NCBI GenBank assembly: GCA_013138675.1
Contig: WTCH01000187.1
Span: 1 to 6,077 of the forward strand
Direction: 5' to 3'
DNA: 6,077 nucleotides
Origin: Woeseiaceae bacterium
Lineage (GTDB): Bacteria > Pseudomonadota > Gammaproteobacteria > Steroidobacterales > Woeseiaceae
Part shown: positions 1 to 6,077 of the stretch, piece by piece
Layout: every line of letters starts with the position of its first letter
Numbering within the stretch: the stretch's first letter is position 1
Notes under the pieces: generated by a model
Databases searched by the model: none
Seen by the model: the letters and a program-made list of their open reading frames with translations, nothing else
What the model was told of the DNA's origin: nothing
Made by a program: the position numbers and the translations under genes

Positions 1-14
1 GGGACTAAGAGCCG

Positions 15-2174
15 TTACTGCAAACGTTCTCGGGCGTCCGCCACCAGGATGCCGCCGTTGGGCCGCAATTCGAGGAATGACTCGAGGTTCTGGCGAGCCG
101 CATCCGTCATACCAATCTCGAACTGAGCGAGTGCGGTCCAGTAGGGCAATTCGGCCAGATACCGAAACGTTGGAACGTCATTGAGGAAGATGGCCGACGC
201 CTCACCGCGGCGTGATTTCGCCGCCTCGAATTCAGCCAACGCTTCGGCAGCATAGCCCGCCTGCAGATAGGCTTTGCCCAGCTGCAGTCGTATCAGCCAA
301 AGGTCAGATAGTTCGAGGGCGGCATTCAGCGTGTCCACCGCGTTGACCGTATTCCCCGCAGCCAGCTCCTGCAAAGCAACAAGCATTGCGCCGTAGGCAC
401 GGCGTTGCGGTTGCAGCTGGTTGGACAACCTCTCTGCAATGGCGCCCGCGGATTCATTGTCGCCCGCGGCGACGAAGAGCATGGCCGCCGCAACTGATGT
501 TGCGTCACCCTCATCGAGCTCGAGCGCCCGACGCGCCGCCTCAAGCGCCTCAAGCTCCTTGCCTTGCTCGAGTAGAGCCTGGGCCCTGATCATGTGTTTT
601 GTCGCCGCGGCGCGCTGGTTGCCAGTCGCGTCGTCCGCCGCAATTCCCTGTTCAAGCAGAACCAACGCACCGACAAACTGGCCAAGGTAGACACTCGCAT
701 CGGCAAGTCCGACGTAGGCCAGCGATACGCCTCGCGCTCCGCCCAGTTTCATTTCTTCGTAGGCTGTCGTTGCGCCAGAAACATTGCCGGAATCGAGCGC
801 AGCGATCGCCTGCGGCAAGTAGCCTTTATAAAAAGCCGCATCCTGCTCCACGACAAGGCGTGCTTGTGCGTCAGCGGTTTCGAAGTCGGTCGCATACATC
901 GCGTAGAGCGCGAAGTTCGATCGAAATATCGTTCGATCAGGATAGATGTTCAAGATCTTCTCGCCCTGCGCTCGTGCTTTATCGAAATCCAGCGCGTAGA
1001 AGTAGACGACGGCCAGATTGTTGTGCCCCGGTGCATCGGCGGGGTACTTTTCGACCAGCTGTGAAAAACTCTCGATTGCACTGCTGTAATTGCGCGTGAC
1101 GGACGCATAATAAACACCCAACGTGCGCAGTTTTTCGCGCTCCGTCATCGTATCCATCAGCGACAGGGCTTTCTGCCAGGCCTCTTCCGATACGTCGCCC
1201 AGGCCGACTCGATGGGCGCTCAGCCCCAGTGACGCATAGGCTCTGCCAAAATTCTTGTCGAGCCGGATCGCCTCCTGATACGCTTCGACAGCTGCTTCAT
1301 AGTTCCCCGCGAAAGCAAGCTGGCCGCCATTAACATAGGCGCGTGCGGCCTCAATCGATGCTGCGGTGAAAGTTTCTGCGAACGGGCTGTCGCTGCTGTC
1401 GAGCGTCACGTCGCCCAGTTCCTCGCGAACGCCACCGGAGAGTTCGCCGATGGCCTGTAGCACGGCTTCGGTGGAGTCCGCGTTTTGCTTGATTTCGAAA
1501 AGCGTCCTGCCCTCTGTAGGATCTACGCCGGCCACCCCAATATCGAAACCGGCGCCGGCTGGTTCGATCGACCCGATCAGGACCATGTTGATGCCTTCGC
1601 GCACCGCGACGAGCGACGCCATTGCGGGACTGAGCACGGTACTATCAGGTTGCAGCCTGGTAGCAATCTTTTTGGCGCTGTTGCGTTCGTAGGCGGTTAT
1701 GTGCGGCGCGCTCTCAATGCCGATATTCAGCGCCTGCTCCAGCAGGCCATCAAACAGTTCCTGGCCAGTCTTGTTATCAAAGTCGGCGATCAGTATCGAA
1801 ATCGGCTCCAGTTCCTCGACAACATCCGGCCCACTCGTAATGTTGAGGTAGATGGAAAAAATCAGTGCGACGCTCAGAACGCCGATGACAGCGAAGTCCA
1901 TCTTGCGACCGCCAAGCGGTGCGACAATCGTGTCCGTGGGATCGCCCTGAACTTCGATGCCCTTGTCCGTGACATCGAAGATCCATGCCAGCACGATCAC
2001 CACAGGTAAACCGATGATGGCGACGATGATGAGCGCGCGCATCACCCACTCGGGTGCATCAAATGCAGGCAGCAAGACGCTGGCGGCCTCGATCAGGATC
2101 CAGACGACGCCGACATAGAGGCCCGTTGCGCGGAACACCTCGCGACGTCGAAGCTCTCTGATCAGATTGGGCAT
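15..2174 (-). CDS. Membrane-anchored TolB/FlgO-like domain plus TPR-repeat protein
   Basis: A 719-aa protein ending in TAA, probably a membrane-bound scaffold or sensor; no catalytic motif is visible and the true role is unknown. Residues 1-15 are basic (RELRRREVFR). Hydrophobic segments follow at about 17-37, 45-66 and 93-112, the first two separated by a short DAPEW turn and the second ending in LAWIFDVTDKGIE. Residues about 125-255 (ISILIADFDNKTG, then FDGLLEQAL) resemble the TolB N-terminal/FlgO-like alpha-beta domain found in front of TPR arrays. From about 273 onward lie tandem TPR-like helical pairs, for example 280-310 (NYEAAVEAYQEAIRLD), 382-410 (NNLAVVYFYALDFDKA), 525-555 (ALLEQGKELEALEAARRALELD) and 630-705. 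In related proteins this array often sits behind a kinase, cyclase or winged-helix DNA-binding domain; here there is only the membrane module. The ATG at 2174 is chosen because the conserved N-terminal motif begins right after it. The upstream AAGG (2187-2190) is 12 nt away, so the ribosome site is poor. It lies 70 bp downstream of icd in the same direction. Confidence 0.85.
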   Translation of the reverse strand: MPNLIRELRRREVFRATGLYVGVVWILIEAASVLLPAFDAPEWVMRALIIVAIIGLPVVIVLAWIFDVTDKGIEVQGDPTDTIVAPLGGRKMDFAVIGVLSVALIFSIYLNITSGPDVVEELEPISILIADFDNKTGQELFDGLLEQALNIGIESAPHITAYERNSAKKIATRLQPDSTVLSPAMASLVAVREGINMVLIGSIEPAGAGFDIGVAGVDPTEGRTLFEIKQNADSTEAVLQAIGELSGGVREELGDVTLDSSDSPFAETFTAASIEAARAYVNGGQLAFAGNYEAAVEAYQEAIRLDKNFGRAYASLGLSAHRVGLGDVSEEAWQKALSLMDTMTEREKLRTLGVYYASVTRNYSSAIESFSQLVEKYPADAPGHNNLAVVYFYALDFDKARAQGEKILNIYPDRTIFRSNFALYAMYATDFETADAQARLVVEQDAAFYKGYLPQAIAALDSGNVSGATTAYEEMKLGGARGVSLAYVGLADASVYLGQFVGALVLLEQGIAADDATGNQRAAATKHMIRAQALLEQGKELEALEAARRALELDEGDATSVAAAMLFVAAGDNESAGAIAERLSNQLQPQRRAYGAMLVALQELAAGNTVNAVDTLNAALELSDLWLIRLQLGKAYLQAGYAAEALAEFEAAKSRRGEASAIFLNDVPTFRYLAELPYWTALAQFEIGMTDAARQNLESFLELRPNGGILVADARERLQ

Positions 2175-2195
2175 GTTTCAGCTAAACCTTGCAGT

Positions 2196-2217
2196 CGGGT
2201 CGCCGGAGCGCGGCCCG
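2196..2217. repeat. GC-rich stem-loop between icd and the TPR gene
   Basis: The plus strand reads CGGGTCGC, a 6-nt loop CGGAGC, then GCGGCCCG, giving eight pairs including one G-U. On the minus strand, which is the direction of both flanking genes, the wobble becomes a C-A mismatch, so the stem there is four pairs, a mismatch, then three pairs. No T-run follows on either strand, so this is not a standard intrinsic terminator. It would lie in the leader of the TPR mRNA, 22 nt or more upstream of the start codon. It may be chance in GC-rich DNA. Confidence 0.3.
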
Positions 2218-2222
2218 CGAAA

Positions 2223-2231
2223 ATTCTAGCA
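2223..2231 (-). promoter_or_regulatory. Possible extended -10 promoter for the TPR gene
   Basis: Read on the minus strand the sequence is TGCTAGAAT, which matches the extended -10 pattern TGn followed by a five-of-six match to TATAAT. There is no recognisable -35 hexamer 16-18 bp upstream, as is usual for extended -10 promoters. Transcription would begin near 2216 and give a leader of roughly 40 nt. This would let the TPR gene be expressed independently of icd. It is a pattern match only. Confidence 0.3.
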
Positions 2232-2244
2232 CGACACAAGTGGT

Positions 2245-4464
2245 CTAGATGCTGTCTATTATCCCGTTCAGCGTGGTACTAGGACGCATCGCAGCCGATG
2301 CCAGCGTGTCGTCCGGGTTGTAGTAACCACCAACGTCAACGGCCTGGCCCTGGGCAGCGTTCAGCTCTTCGACAATTGCCGCCTCGTTCTCGGCGAGTGC
2401 GCTGGCAACAGCCGCAAATCTCGCCGCCAGTTCGGGGTCTGCATCCTGAGCCGCCACCGCCTGTGCCCAGTACATGGCAAGGTAGAAATTGCTGCCACGA
2501 TTGTCGAGTTCGTTGACCTTGCGCGACGGAGACTTGTTCTCGTCGAGATAACGGCTGTTCGCCTCATTGAGCGCAACTGCAACAATCCGGGCTTTCGCAT
2601 TACCGGTCTTTTCGGCCAGCTCTTCAATAGACACCGCCAGCGCGAGATACTCACCCAGCGAGTCCCAGCGCAGGTGCCCTTCGCCGATAAACTGCTGCAC
2701 GTGCTTCGGCGCGGAGCCGCCAGCACCCGTCTCGTAAAGGCCGCCGCCAGCAAGCAGCGGCACGATCGACAACATCTTTGCGCTCGTGCCGAGTTCGAGA
2801 ATCGGAAACAAGTCTGTCAGGTAGTCACGCAAGACGTTGCCCGTGACCGAAATCGTGTCCTCACCATTCTTCACGCGCTCAAGTGTCGCGCGCATCGCCT
2901 CAACCGGCGGCAGGATCTCGAGATCGAACTCACTGGTGTCGTATTCCTCGAGGTAGCGTTTCGTCAGGGCGATCAACTGGCGATCGTGAGCACGGTTCTC
3001 ATCGAGCCAGAAGATTGCCTTCGATCCCGTCTGCCGAGCGCGGCTTACGGCTAGTTTGACCCAGTCGCGGATCGGCAGGTCTTTCGTCTGGCACATGCGC
3101 CAGATATCGCCCTGGTTAACTGCGTGTTCAAGCAAGGTATCGCCAGACGCATTCACAACCCGGACCTTGCCCTCGGCTGGAATCTCGAAGGTCTTGTCAT
3201 GCGAGCCGTATTCTTCGGCCTTCTGCGCCATCAATCCGACGTTGCAGACATTGCCCATCGTCGATACATCGAATTGGCCGTTCTTTTTGCAGAACTCAAT
3301 GACTTCCTGGTAGATGCCGGCGTAACAACGATCAGGGATCGTATAGCTTGTGTCCTGCAGCTTACCGTCCGGGCCCCACATCTTGCCCGAGGTGCGAATG
3401 GCCGCCGGCATGGACGCATCGATAATAACGTTACTCGGCACATGCAGGTTTGTGATGCCCTTGTCGGAATCGACCATAGCCATCGCCGGGCGTGTATCGT
3501 ACATGGCCTCGATGTCTGCCTTGATCTCGCTCTGCTTGTCGTCCGTCAATTCGCCGATTTTGGCGTACACGTCGCCAATACCGTTGCTGGCATCTACGCC
3601 GATCTCGTCGAATAACTCGCCGTGTTTTTCAAAGACAGCGTCATAATAAACACGAACAGCATGTCCAAACATAATCGGGTCCGACACCTTCATCATCGTT
3701 GCCTTGAGGTGTAGCGACCAGAGCACGCCGTTGGCCTTCGCAGCTTCGATTTCCCGCGCATAAAATTCACGTAGCGCAGCACAATCCATGCGTGTTGCGT
3801 CAACAACCTCACCCTTGAGTACGGGCAATTGCTCACGCAAGACCGTCGTGCCGGCTGCAGTCTCAAGCTCTATCCTGAGATTACCGTCTGCTGCGACAAT
3901 CGCCGATTGCTCGCCCGAGTAGAAGTCCCCGTCGTCCATGTGCGCAACGTACGATTTCGAGTCCGAACTCCAGTCACCCATCGGATGTGGATGCTTCTGC
4001 GCGTAAACCTTTACAGCAGCCGCAACGCGACGATCGGAATTACCTTCGCGCAGCACGGGATTGACTGCACTTCCCAATACCCTCGAATAGCGCGCGTTGA
4101 TGTCGCGCTCGTCGTCAGTTCCGGGCTCTTCCGGATAGTCAGGAATGTTGAAGCCCTGCGACTGCAGCTCGGCGATAGCGGCGGCCAGCTGCGGAATTGA
4201 GGCACTGATATTTGGCAGCTTGATGATGTTGGCATCCGGCGTCTTTGCCAGATCACCGAGTTCGGCGAGCGCATCGTTTTGACGTTGTTCATCGCCCAGG
4301 TTCTCGGGGAAGCTCGCCAGGACGCGTGCTGCGAGAGAAATGTCCCGCGTCTCCACGGCAATACCGGCGGAGTCCGTAAATGCCTTGACGATCGGCAGCA
4401 GTGAATAGGTGGCAAGTGCCGGTGCTTCGTCGGTCTTCGTGTAGATGATTTTTGCGGTGCTCAT
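2245..4464 (-). CDS. icd: NADP-dependent isocitrate dehydrogenase, monomeric type
   Basis: Cytosolic enzyme that oxidises and decarboxylates isocitrate to 2-oxoglutarate with NADP+, making NADPH in the TCA cycle; needs Mg2+ or Mn2+. The product is 739 aa, normal for the monomeric family (about 740) and unlike the roughly 415-aa dimeric enzyme. Family landmarks are intact. The substrate loop has S132, N135, R139 and R145 (GSAVNPVLREGNSDRR). Catalytic-type residues are K254 (LHLKATMMKVSDP) and Y419. Metal ligands are D349, D547 and D551 near R546 (NVLRDYLTDLFP). NADP contacts are H588 (APKHVQQF), R599 and R648. These assignments follow Azotobacter vinelandii enzyme numbering from memory, shifted by one after about residue 150. 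The frame stays open upstream to 4782, but the ATG at 4464 (MSTAKIIYTKTDEAPALATYS) is the family start; the extra 106 residues lack family character and would cover the promoter and overlap the divergent gene. The ribosome site is weak (AAAGA). The stop is TAG. Confidence 0.97.
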   Translation of the reverse strand: MSTAKIIYTKTDEAPALATYSLLPIVKAFTDSAGIAVETRDISLAARVLASFPENLGDEQRQNDALAELGDLAKTPDANIIKLPNISASIPQLAAAIAELQSQGFNIPDYPEEPGTDDERDINARYSRVLGSAVNPVLREGNSDRRVAAAVKVYAQKHPHPMGDWSSDSKSYVAHMDDGDFYSGEQSAIVAADGNLRIELETAAGTTVLREQLPVLKGEVVDATRMDCAALREFYAREIEAAKANGVLWSLHLKATMMKVSDPIMFGHAVRVYYDAVFEKHGELFDEIGVDASNGIGDVYAKIGELTDDKQSEIKADIEAMYDTRPAMAMVDSDKGITNLHVPSNVIIDASMPAAIRTSGKMWGPDGKLQDTSYTIPDRCYAGIYQEVIEFCKKNGQFDVSTMGNVCNVGLMAQKAEEYGSHDKTFEIPAEGKVRVVNASGDTLLEHAVNQGDIWRMCQTKDLPIRDWVKLAVSRARQTGSKAIFWLDENRAHDRQLIALTKRYLEEYDTSEFDLEILPPVEAMRATLERVKNGEDTISVTGNVLRDYLTDLFPILELGTSAKMLSIVPLLAGGGLYETGAGGSAPKHVQQFIGEGHLRWDSLGEYLALAVSIEELAEKTGNAKARIVAVALNEANSRYLDENKSPSRKVNELDNRGSNFYLAMYWAQAVAAQDADPELAARFAAVASALAENEAAIVEELNAAQGQAVDVGGYYNPDDTLASAAMRPSTTLNGIIDSI

Positions 4465-4512
4465 GCTCGTGTCTTTACCATTGGTGGCTGCCCGATATCC
4501 GGAGCGGGCGCC

Positions 4513-4544
4513 ATTATAAGGGTGACGCAAGCAAAAATGGTCAA
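4513..4544 (-). promoter_or_regulatory. Probable icd promoter
   Basis: On the minus strand a perfect TATAAT lies at 4518-4513 and a near-consensus TTGACC at 4544-4539. The gap between them is 20 bp, longer than the preferred 17; using CTTATA as the -10 instead would shorten it to 18 bp. Transcription would begin near 4506, leaving a leader of about 40 nt before the icd ATG. The two good hexamers make a sigma-70 type promoter likely, although the spacing suggests it may be weak or need an activator. Confidence 0.45.
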
Positions 4545-4549
4545 TTTTG
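4532..4549. promoter_or_regulatory. 18-bp imperfect palindrome over the icd -35, candidate operator
   Basis: The plus strand reads CAAAAATGGTCAATTTTG. The outer arms CAAAAAT and AATTTTG are inverted repeats matching at six of seven positions around a GGTC centre. The element covers the whole TTGACC hexamer assigned to icd, a placement typical of a repressor site. It is AT-rich within GC-rich surroundings. I cannot assign it to a known regulator; it is not a clear Fnr, Crp, Fur or LexA box. Confidence 0.3.
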
Positions 4550-4567
4550 GGGATTTTCTGGTACCGC

Positions 4568-4585
4568 GCGGCAACCTTGCGGCAA
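4568..4585 (+). repeat. Direct repeat GCGGCAA x2, 11-bp period
   Basis: GCGGCAA occurs at 4568-4574 and again at 4579-4585, so the two copies are one helical turn apart and would face the same side of the DNA. The second copy is also part of the short inverted repeat CTTGCGGCAAG (4576-4586). Both copies lie in the -35 to spacer region of the likely ygfK-type promoter, where a regulator could bind. No family is assigned. Confidence 0.3.
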
Positions 4586-4590
4586 GTGCC

Positions 4591-4596
4591 TATACT
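4591..4596 (+). promoter_or_regulatory. Possible -10 element for the YgfK-like gene
   Basis: TATACT matches the sigma-70 -10 consensus at five of six positions. It would start transcription near 4603, about 27 nt before the ATG. The hexamer 17 bp upstream (GCGGCA, 4568-4573) is a poor -35 match and is part of the direct repeat, so any promoter here would probably need activation. Together with the icd elements this makes a compact back-to-back promoter region. Confidence 0.35.
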
Positions 4597-4629
4597 ACGA
4601 ATCGGGCGTTGACGGTCCAATAATTTCCT

Positions 4630-6077
4630 ATGTCTGAGTTGTTTCAACCAATCAGTACTGGGCAGTTGGTGGCGTGGGTATTCTCCGAGCTGGATAGCCA
4701 CGACTCGATCTTTGCTATACCGCGCCAGCACTTCTACCGACCTCGCGAAGATGACTCCTTCCGTACGGCCGCATTTGGCCACTTACTCGAGACCCCGTTC
4801 GGCCCTGCCGCGGGACCGCACTCGCAGATGGCGCAGAACATCGTGGCCTCCTGGCTGTGCGGCGCGCGTTACATTGAACTCAAGACGGTACAGACACTCG
4901 ATGTACTGGATGTTTCCAAGCCCTGCATCGACATGGAGGACGAAGGTTACAACGTCGAGTGGTCGCAGGAACTGAGAGTCGATCAATCCTTCGATGAGTA
5001 TCTTCGTGCCTGGATCCTGATACATGCGCTGCACCACAAGCTCGGCTTTCCGGGCAAGGCGCCGGGCATCGTATTTAACCTCAGCGTCGGCTACGACCTC
5101 GAGGGCATCCAGCAGCCGAACATGCAGTGGTTTCTGGACCAGATGCAGGACTGCTCCGAACACAAGCGAGCTGTCATTGATCAGGTTGCCCGCTTCTATC
5201 CCGAGGTGCGGGACATCGGGATTCCCGACCGCATTTCCGACAACGTGACCCTATCGACAATGCACGGCTGCCCGCCTGGCGAGATAGAGAGCATCAGCAC
5301 CTACCTCCTACGGGAGCGGCAACTGCACACGCTCGTGAAGTGCAATCCGACATTGCTCGGGCCCGAGCGGGTACGCACGATCCTGAATGAGGACCTGCAA
5401 TACTCCGATGTCGTAGTGCCGGACATCGCGTTCGAGCATGATTTGAAATACGCCGATGCCGTGAAGATGCTGGGTAGCCTGCAGTCAATCGCGAAGGACT
5501 GTGGCCTCGACTTTGGCGTAAAACTGTCAAACACTCTGGAAGTCGAAAACACGCGTTCGGTCTTCAACGAAGACGAGAAAATGATGTACCTGTCCGGGCG
5601 ACCACTGCACGTGATTACCGTTAACCTCGCGCAGCGATTGGCGGAGGAGTTTGACGGGAAACTACCGATGTCGTTTTCCGCAGGAGCGAATTGCTTCAAC
5701 GCGCCGGACCTGCTCGCATCGGGCATGCAGACCATCACCGTGTGTTCCGATCTGTTGAAAACCGGCGGCTACATGAGGTTGCTGCAGTATCTCGAAACGG
5801 CGAACGACGCGTTTGCCACAGTGAAAGCGGCCGACATTAACGAGTTCATATTGAATACAGCAAAGACGAACGAGTCGCTTGCGGATGTCGAAGCCGCTGC
5901 TCGCCTTAACCTGTTTCACTATGCAAAACTTACGCTGGACGATCCGCAGTACAAGAAAGTCACATTCGATACGTCACACACGAAGACGTCGCGTGAACTC
6001 GGTCTGTTCGACTGCATCAAGGCACCTTGTATCGATGAGTGCCCGATCAATCAGAAGGTCCCGCAGTACATGAATGC
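4630..6077 (+). CDS. ygfK: YgfK-type flavin/iron-sulfur oxidoreductase, N-terminal 482 codons (runs off window)
   Basis: Partial gene: 482 codons with no stop, continuing past the right edge; E. coli YgfK is about 1030 aa, so somewhat under half is seen. Recognisable stretches in order: SIFAIPRQHFY (26-36), FGPAAGPHSQMAQNIVASWL (57-76), YIELKTVQ (81-88), NLSVGYDLEGI (150-160), VTLSTMHGCPPGEIE (206-220), VKCNPTLLG (236-244), FGVKLSNTLE (295-304), DGKLPMSFSAGAN (342-354) and SDLLKTGGYMRL (373-384). All have close counterparts in E. coli YgfK from memory. This part is a dihydroorotate-dehydrogenase-like barrel. The motif C462-KAP-C467-IDE-C471-P then begins the iron-sulfur domain that precedes a glutamate-synthase-like FAD/NAD(P)H half, not seen here. 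The family is annotated as putative selenate reductase subunit and is also tied to anaerobic purine/uric acid catabolism; the substrate here is unknown. An in-frame TAA at 4621-4623 makes ATG 4630 the first possible ATG. No Shine-Dalgarno is visible. It is divergent from icd. Confidence 0.9.
   Translation, partial: MSELFQPISTGQLVAWVFSELDSHDSIFAIPRQHFYRPREDDSFRTAAFGHLLETPFGPAAGPHSQMAQNIVASWLCGARYIELKTVQTLDVLDVSKPCIDMEDEGYNVEWSQELRVDQSFDEYLRAWILIHALHHKLGFPGKAPGIVFNLSVGYDLEGIQQPNMQWFLDQMQDCSEHKRAVIDQVARFYPEVRDIGIPDRISDNVTLSTMHGCPPGEIESISTYLLRERQLHTLVKCNPTLLGPERVRTILNEDLQYSDVVVPDIAFEHDLKYADAVKMLGSLQSIAKDCGLDFGVKLSNTLEVENTRSVFNEDEKMMYLSGRPLHVITVNLAQRLAEEFDGKLPMSFSAGANCFNAPDLLASGMQTITVCSDLLKTGGYMRLLQYLETANDAFATVKAADINEFILNTAKTNESLADVEAAARLNLFHYAKLTLDDPQYKKVTFDTSHTKTSRELGLFDCIKAPCIDECPINQKVPQYMN

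Noticed and set aside
594..1099. Two overlapping plus-strand ORFs of 156 and 166 aa antisense to the TPR gene
   Set aside because: They are rich in Arg, Ser and Cys with no recognisable motif and lie wholly opposite a well-supported repeat protein; they are typical antisense shadows in GC-rich DNA.
1485..2009. Plus-strand ORF of 174 aa antisense to the N-terminal part of the TPR gene
   Set aside because: No family resemblance and full overlap with the conserved membrane and TolB-like coding region on the other strand.
2196..2217. Stem-loop as a rho-independent terminator of icd
   Set aside because: No T-run follows on the minus strand, and the stem carries a C-A mismatch in that orientation.
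3124..3615. Plus-strand ORF of 163 aa antisense to icd
   Set aside because: It lies entirely within the strongly conserved isocitrate dehydrogenase core; the apparent frame follows from the codon bias of icd.
4609..4614. TTGACG as a -35 for the YgfK-like gene
   Set aside because: A -10 at the proper distance would fall inside the coding region, and no TATAAT-like hexamer is present there.
4783..5163. Minus-strand ORF of 126 aa just upstream of the icd frame
   Set aside because: It is antisense to conserved YgfK-like coding sequence (FGPAAGPHSQ, YIELKTVQ, NLSVGYDLEG), and its peptide has no recognisable domain.
5301..5738. Minus-strand ORF of 145 aa
   Set aside because: It is antisense to the conserved STMHGCPP to SFSAGAN part of the YgfK-like gene and is rich in Ser and Arg without motifs.
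1..6077. Mobile element, CRISPR array, tRNA or defence system
   Set aside because: No transposase, integrase, nuclease or helicase motifs, no regularly spaced repeats, no terminal inverted repeats, and no cloverleaf-like sequence seen in the short non-coding stretches.

Overview
The window looks like chromosomal DNA from a gammaproteobacterium of medium-high GC content. It is dense in genes and shows no mobile-element, phage, CRISPR, tRNA or rRNA signal. The taxonomic guess rests on two things. One is a monomeric, Azotobacter-type NADP isocitrate dehydrogenase. The other is a membrane TPR protein whose N-terminus (RELRRREVFR, then paired hydrophobic segments, then LAWIFDVTDKGIE) is a style I associate with Woeseia, Chromatiales and Xanthomonadales-like bacteria, often marine or sediment dwellers. 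The family-level placement is only an inference.

Layout. Three protein genes fill almost everything. On the minus strand, icd (monomeric isocitrate dehydrogenase, 739 aa, 4464 to 2245) is followed after 70 bp by a 719-aa membrane-anchored TolB/FlgO-like plus TPR protein (2174 to 15). On the plus strand, divergent from icd across a 165-bp intergenic region, is the first 482 codons of a YgfK-type flavin/iron-sulfur oxidoreductase (4630 to beyond the right edge). This third gene has no stop codon in the window, so a simple closed-ORF search misses it. Its sequence matches E. coli YgfK as I remember it almost from the first residue through the first iron-sulfur motif.

Regulation. The icd/ygfK intergenic region carries back-to-back promoter-like elements. 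It also has an 18-bp imperfect palindrome over the icd -35 region and a 7-bp direct repeat spaced 11 bp apart just upstream of the likely ygfK -10. The icd-to-TPR gap has no intrinsic terminator. It holds an extended -10 type element and a small GC-rich stem-loop, so the TPR gene could be read from its own promoter, from icd, or both.

How the genes relate. icd is housekeeping: TCA cycle flux and NADPH supply. YgfK-type proteins carry an NAD(P)H-linked glutamate-synthase-like half that lies beyond this window, and the family is linked to purine/uric acid catabolism and to selenate reduction. A functional link between icd and the YgfK-like gene is possible but is not shown by the sequence. I see no convincing new multi-gene system; the most useful points are the open-ended YgfK-like gene, the corrected icd start, and the shared regulatory region.
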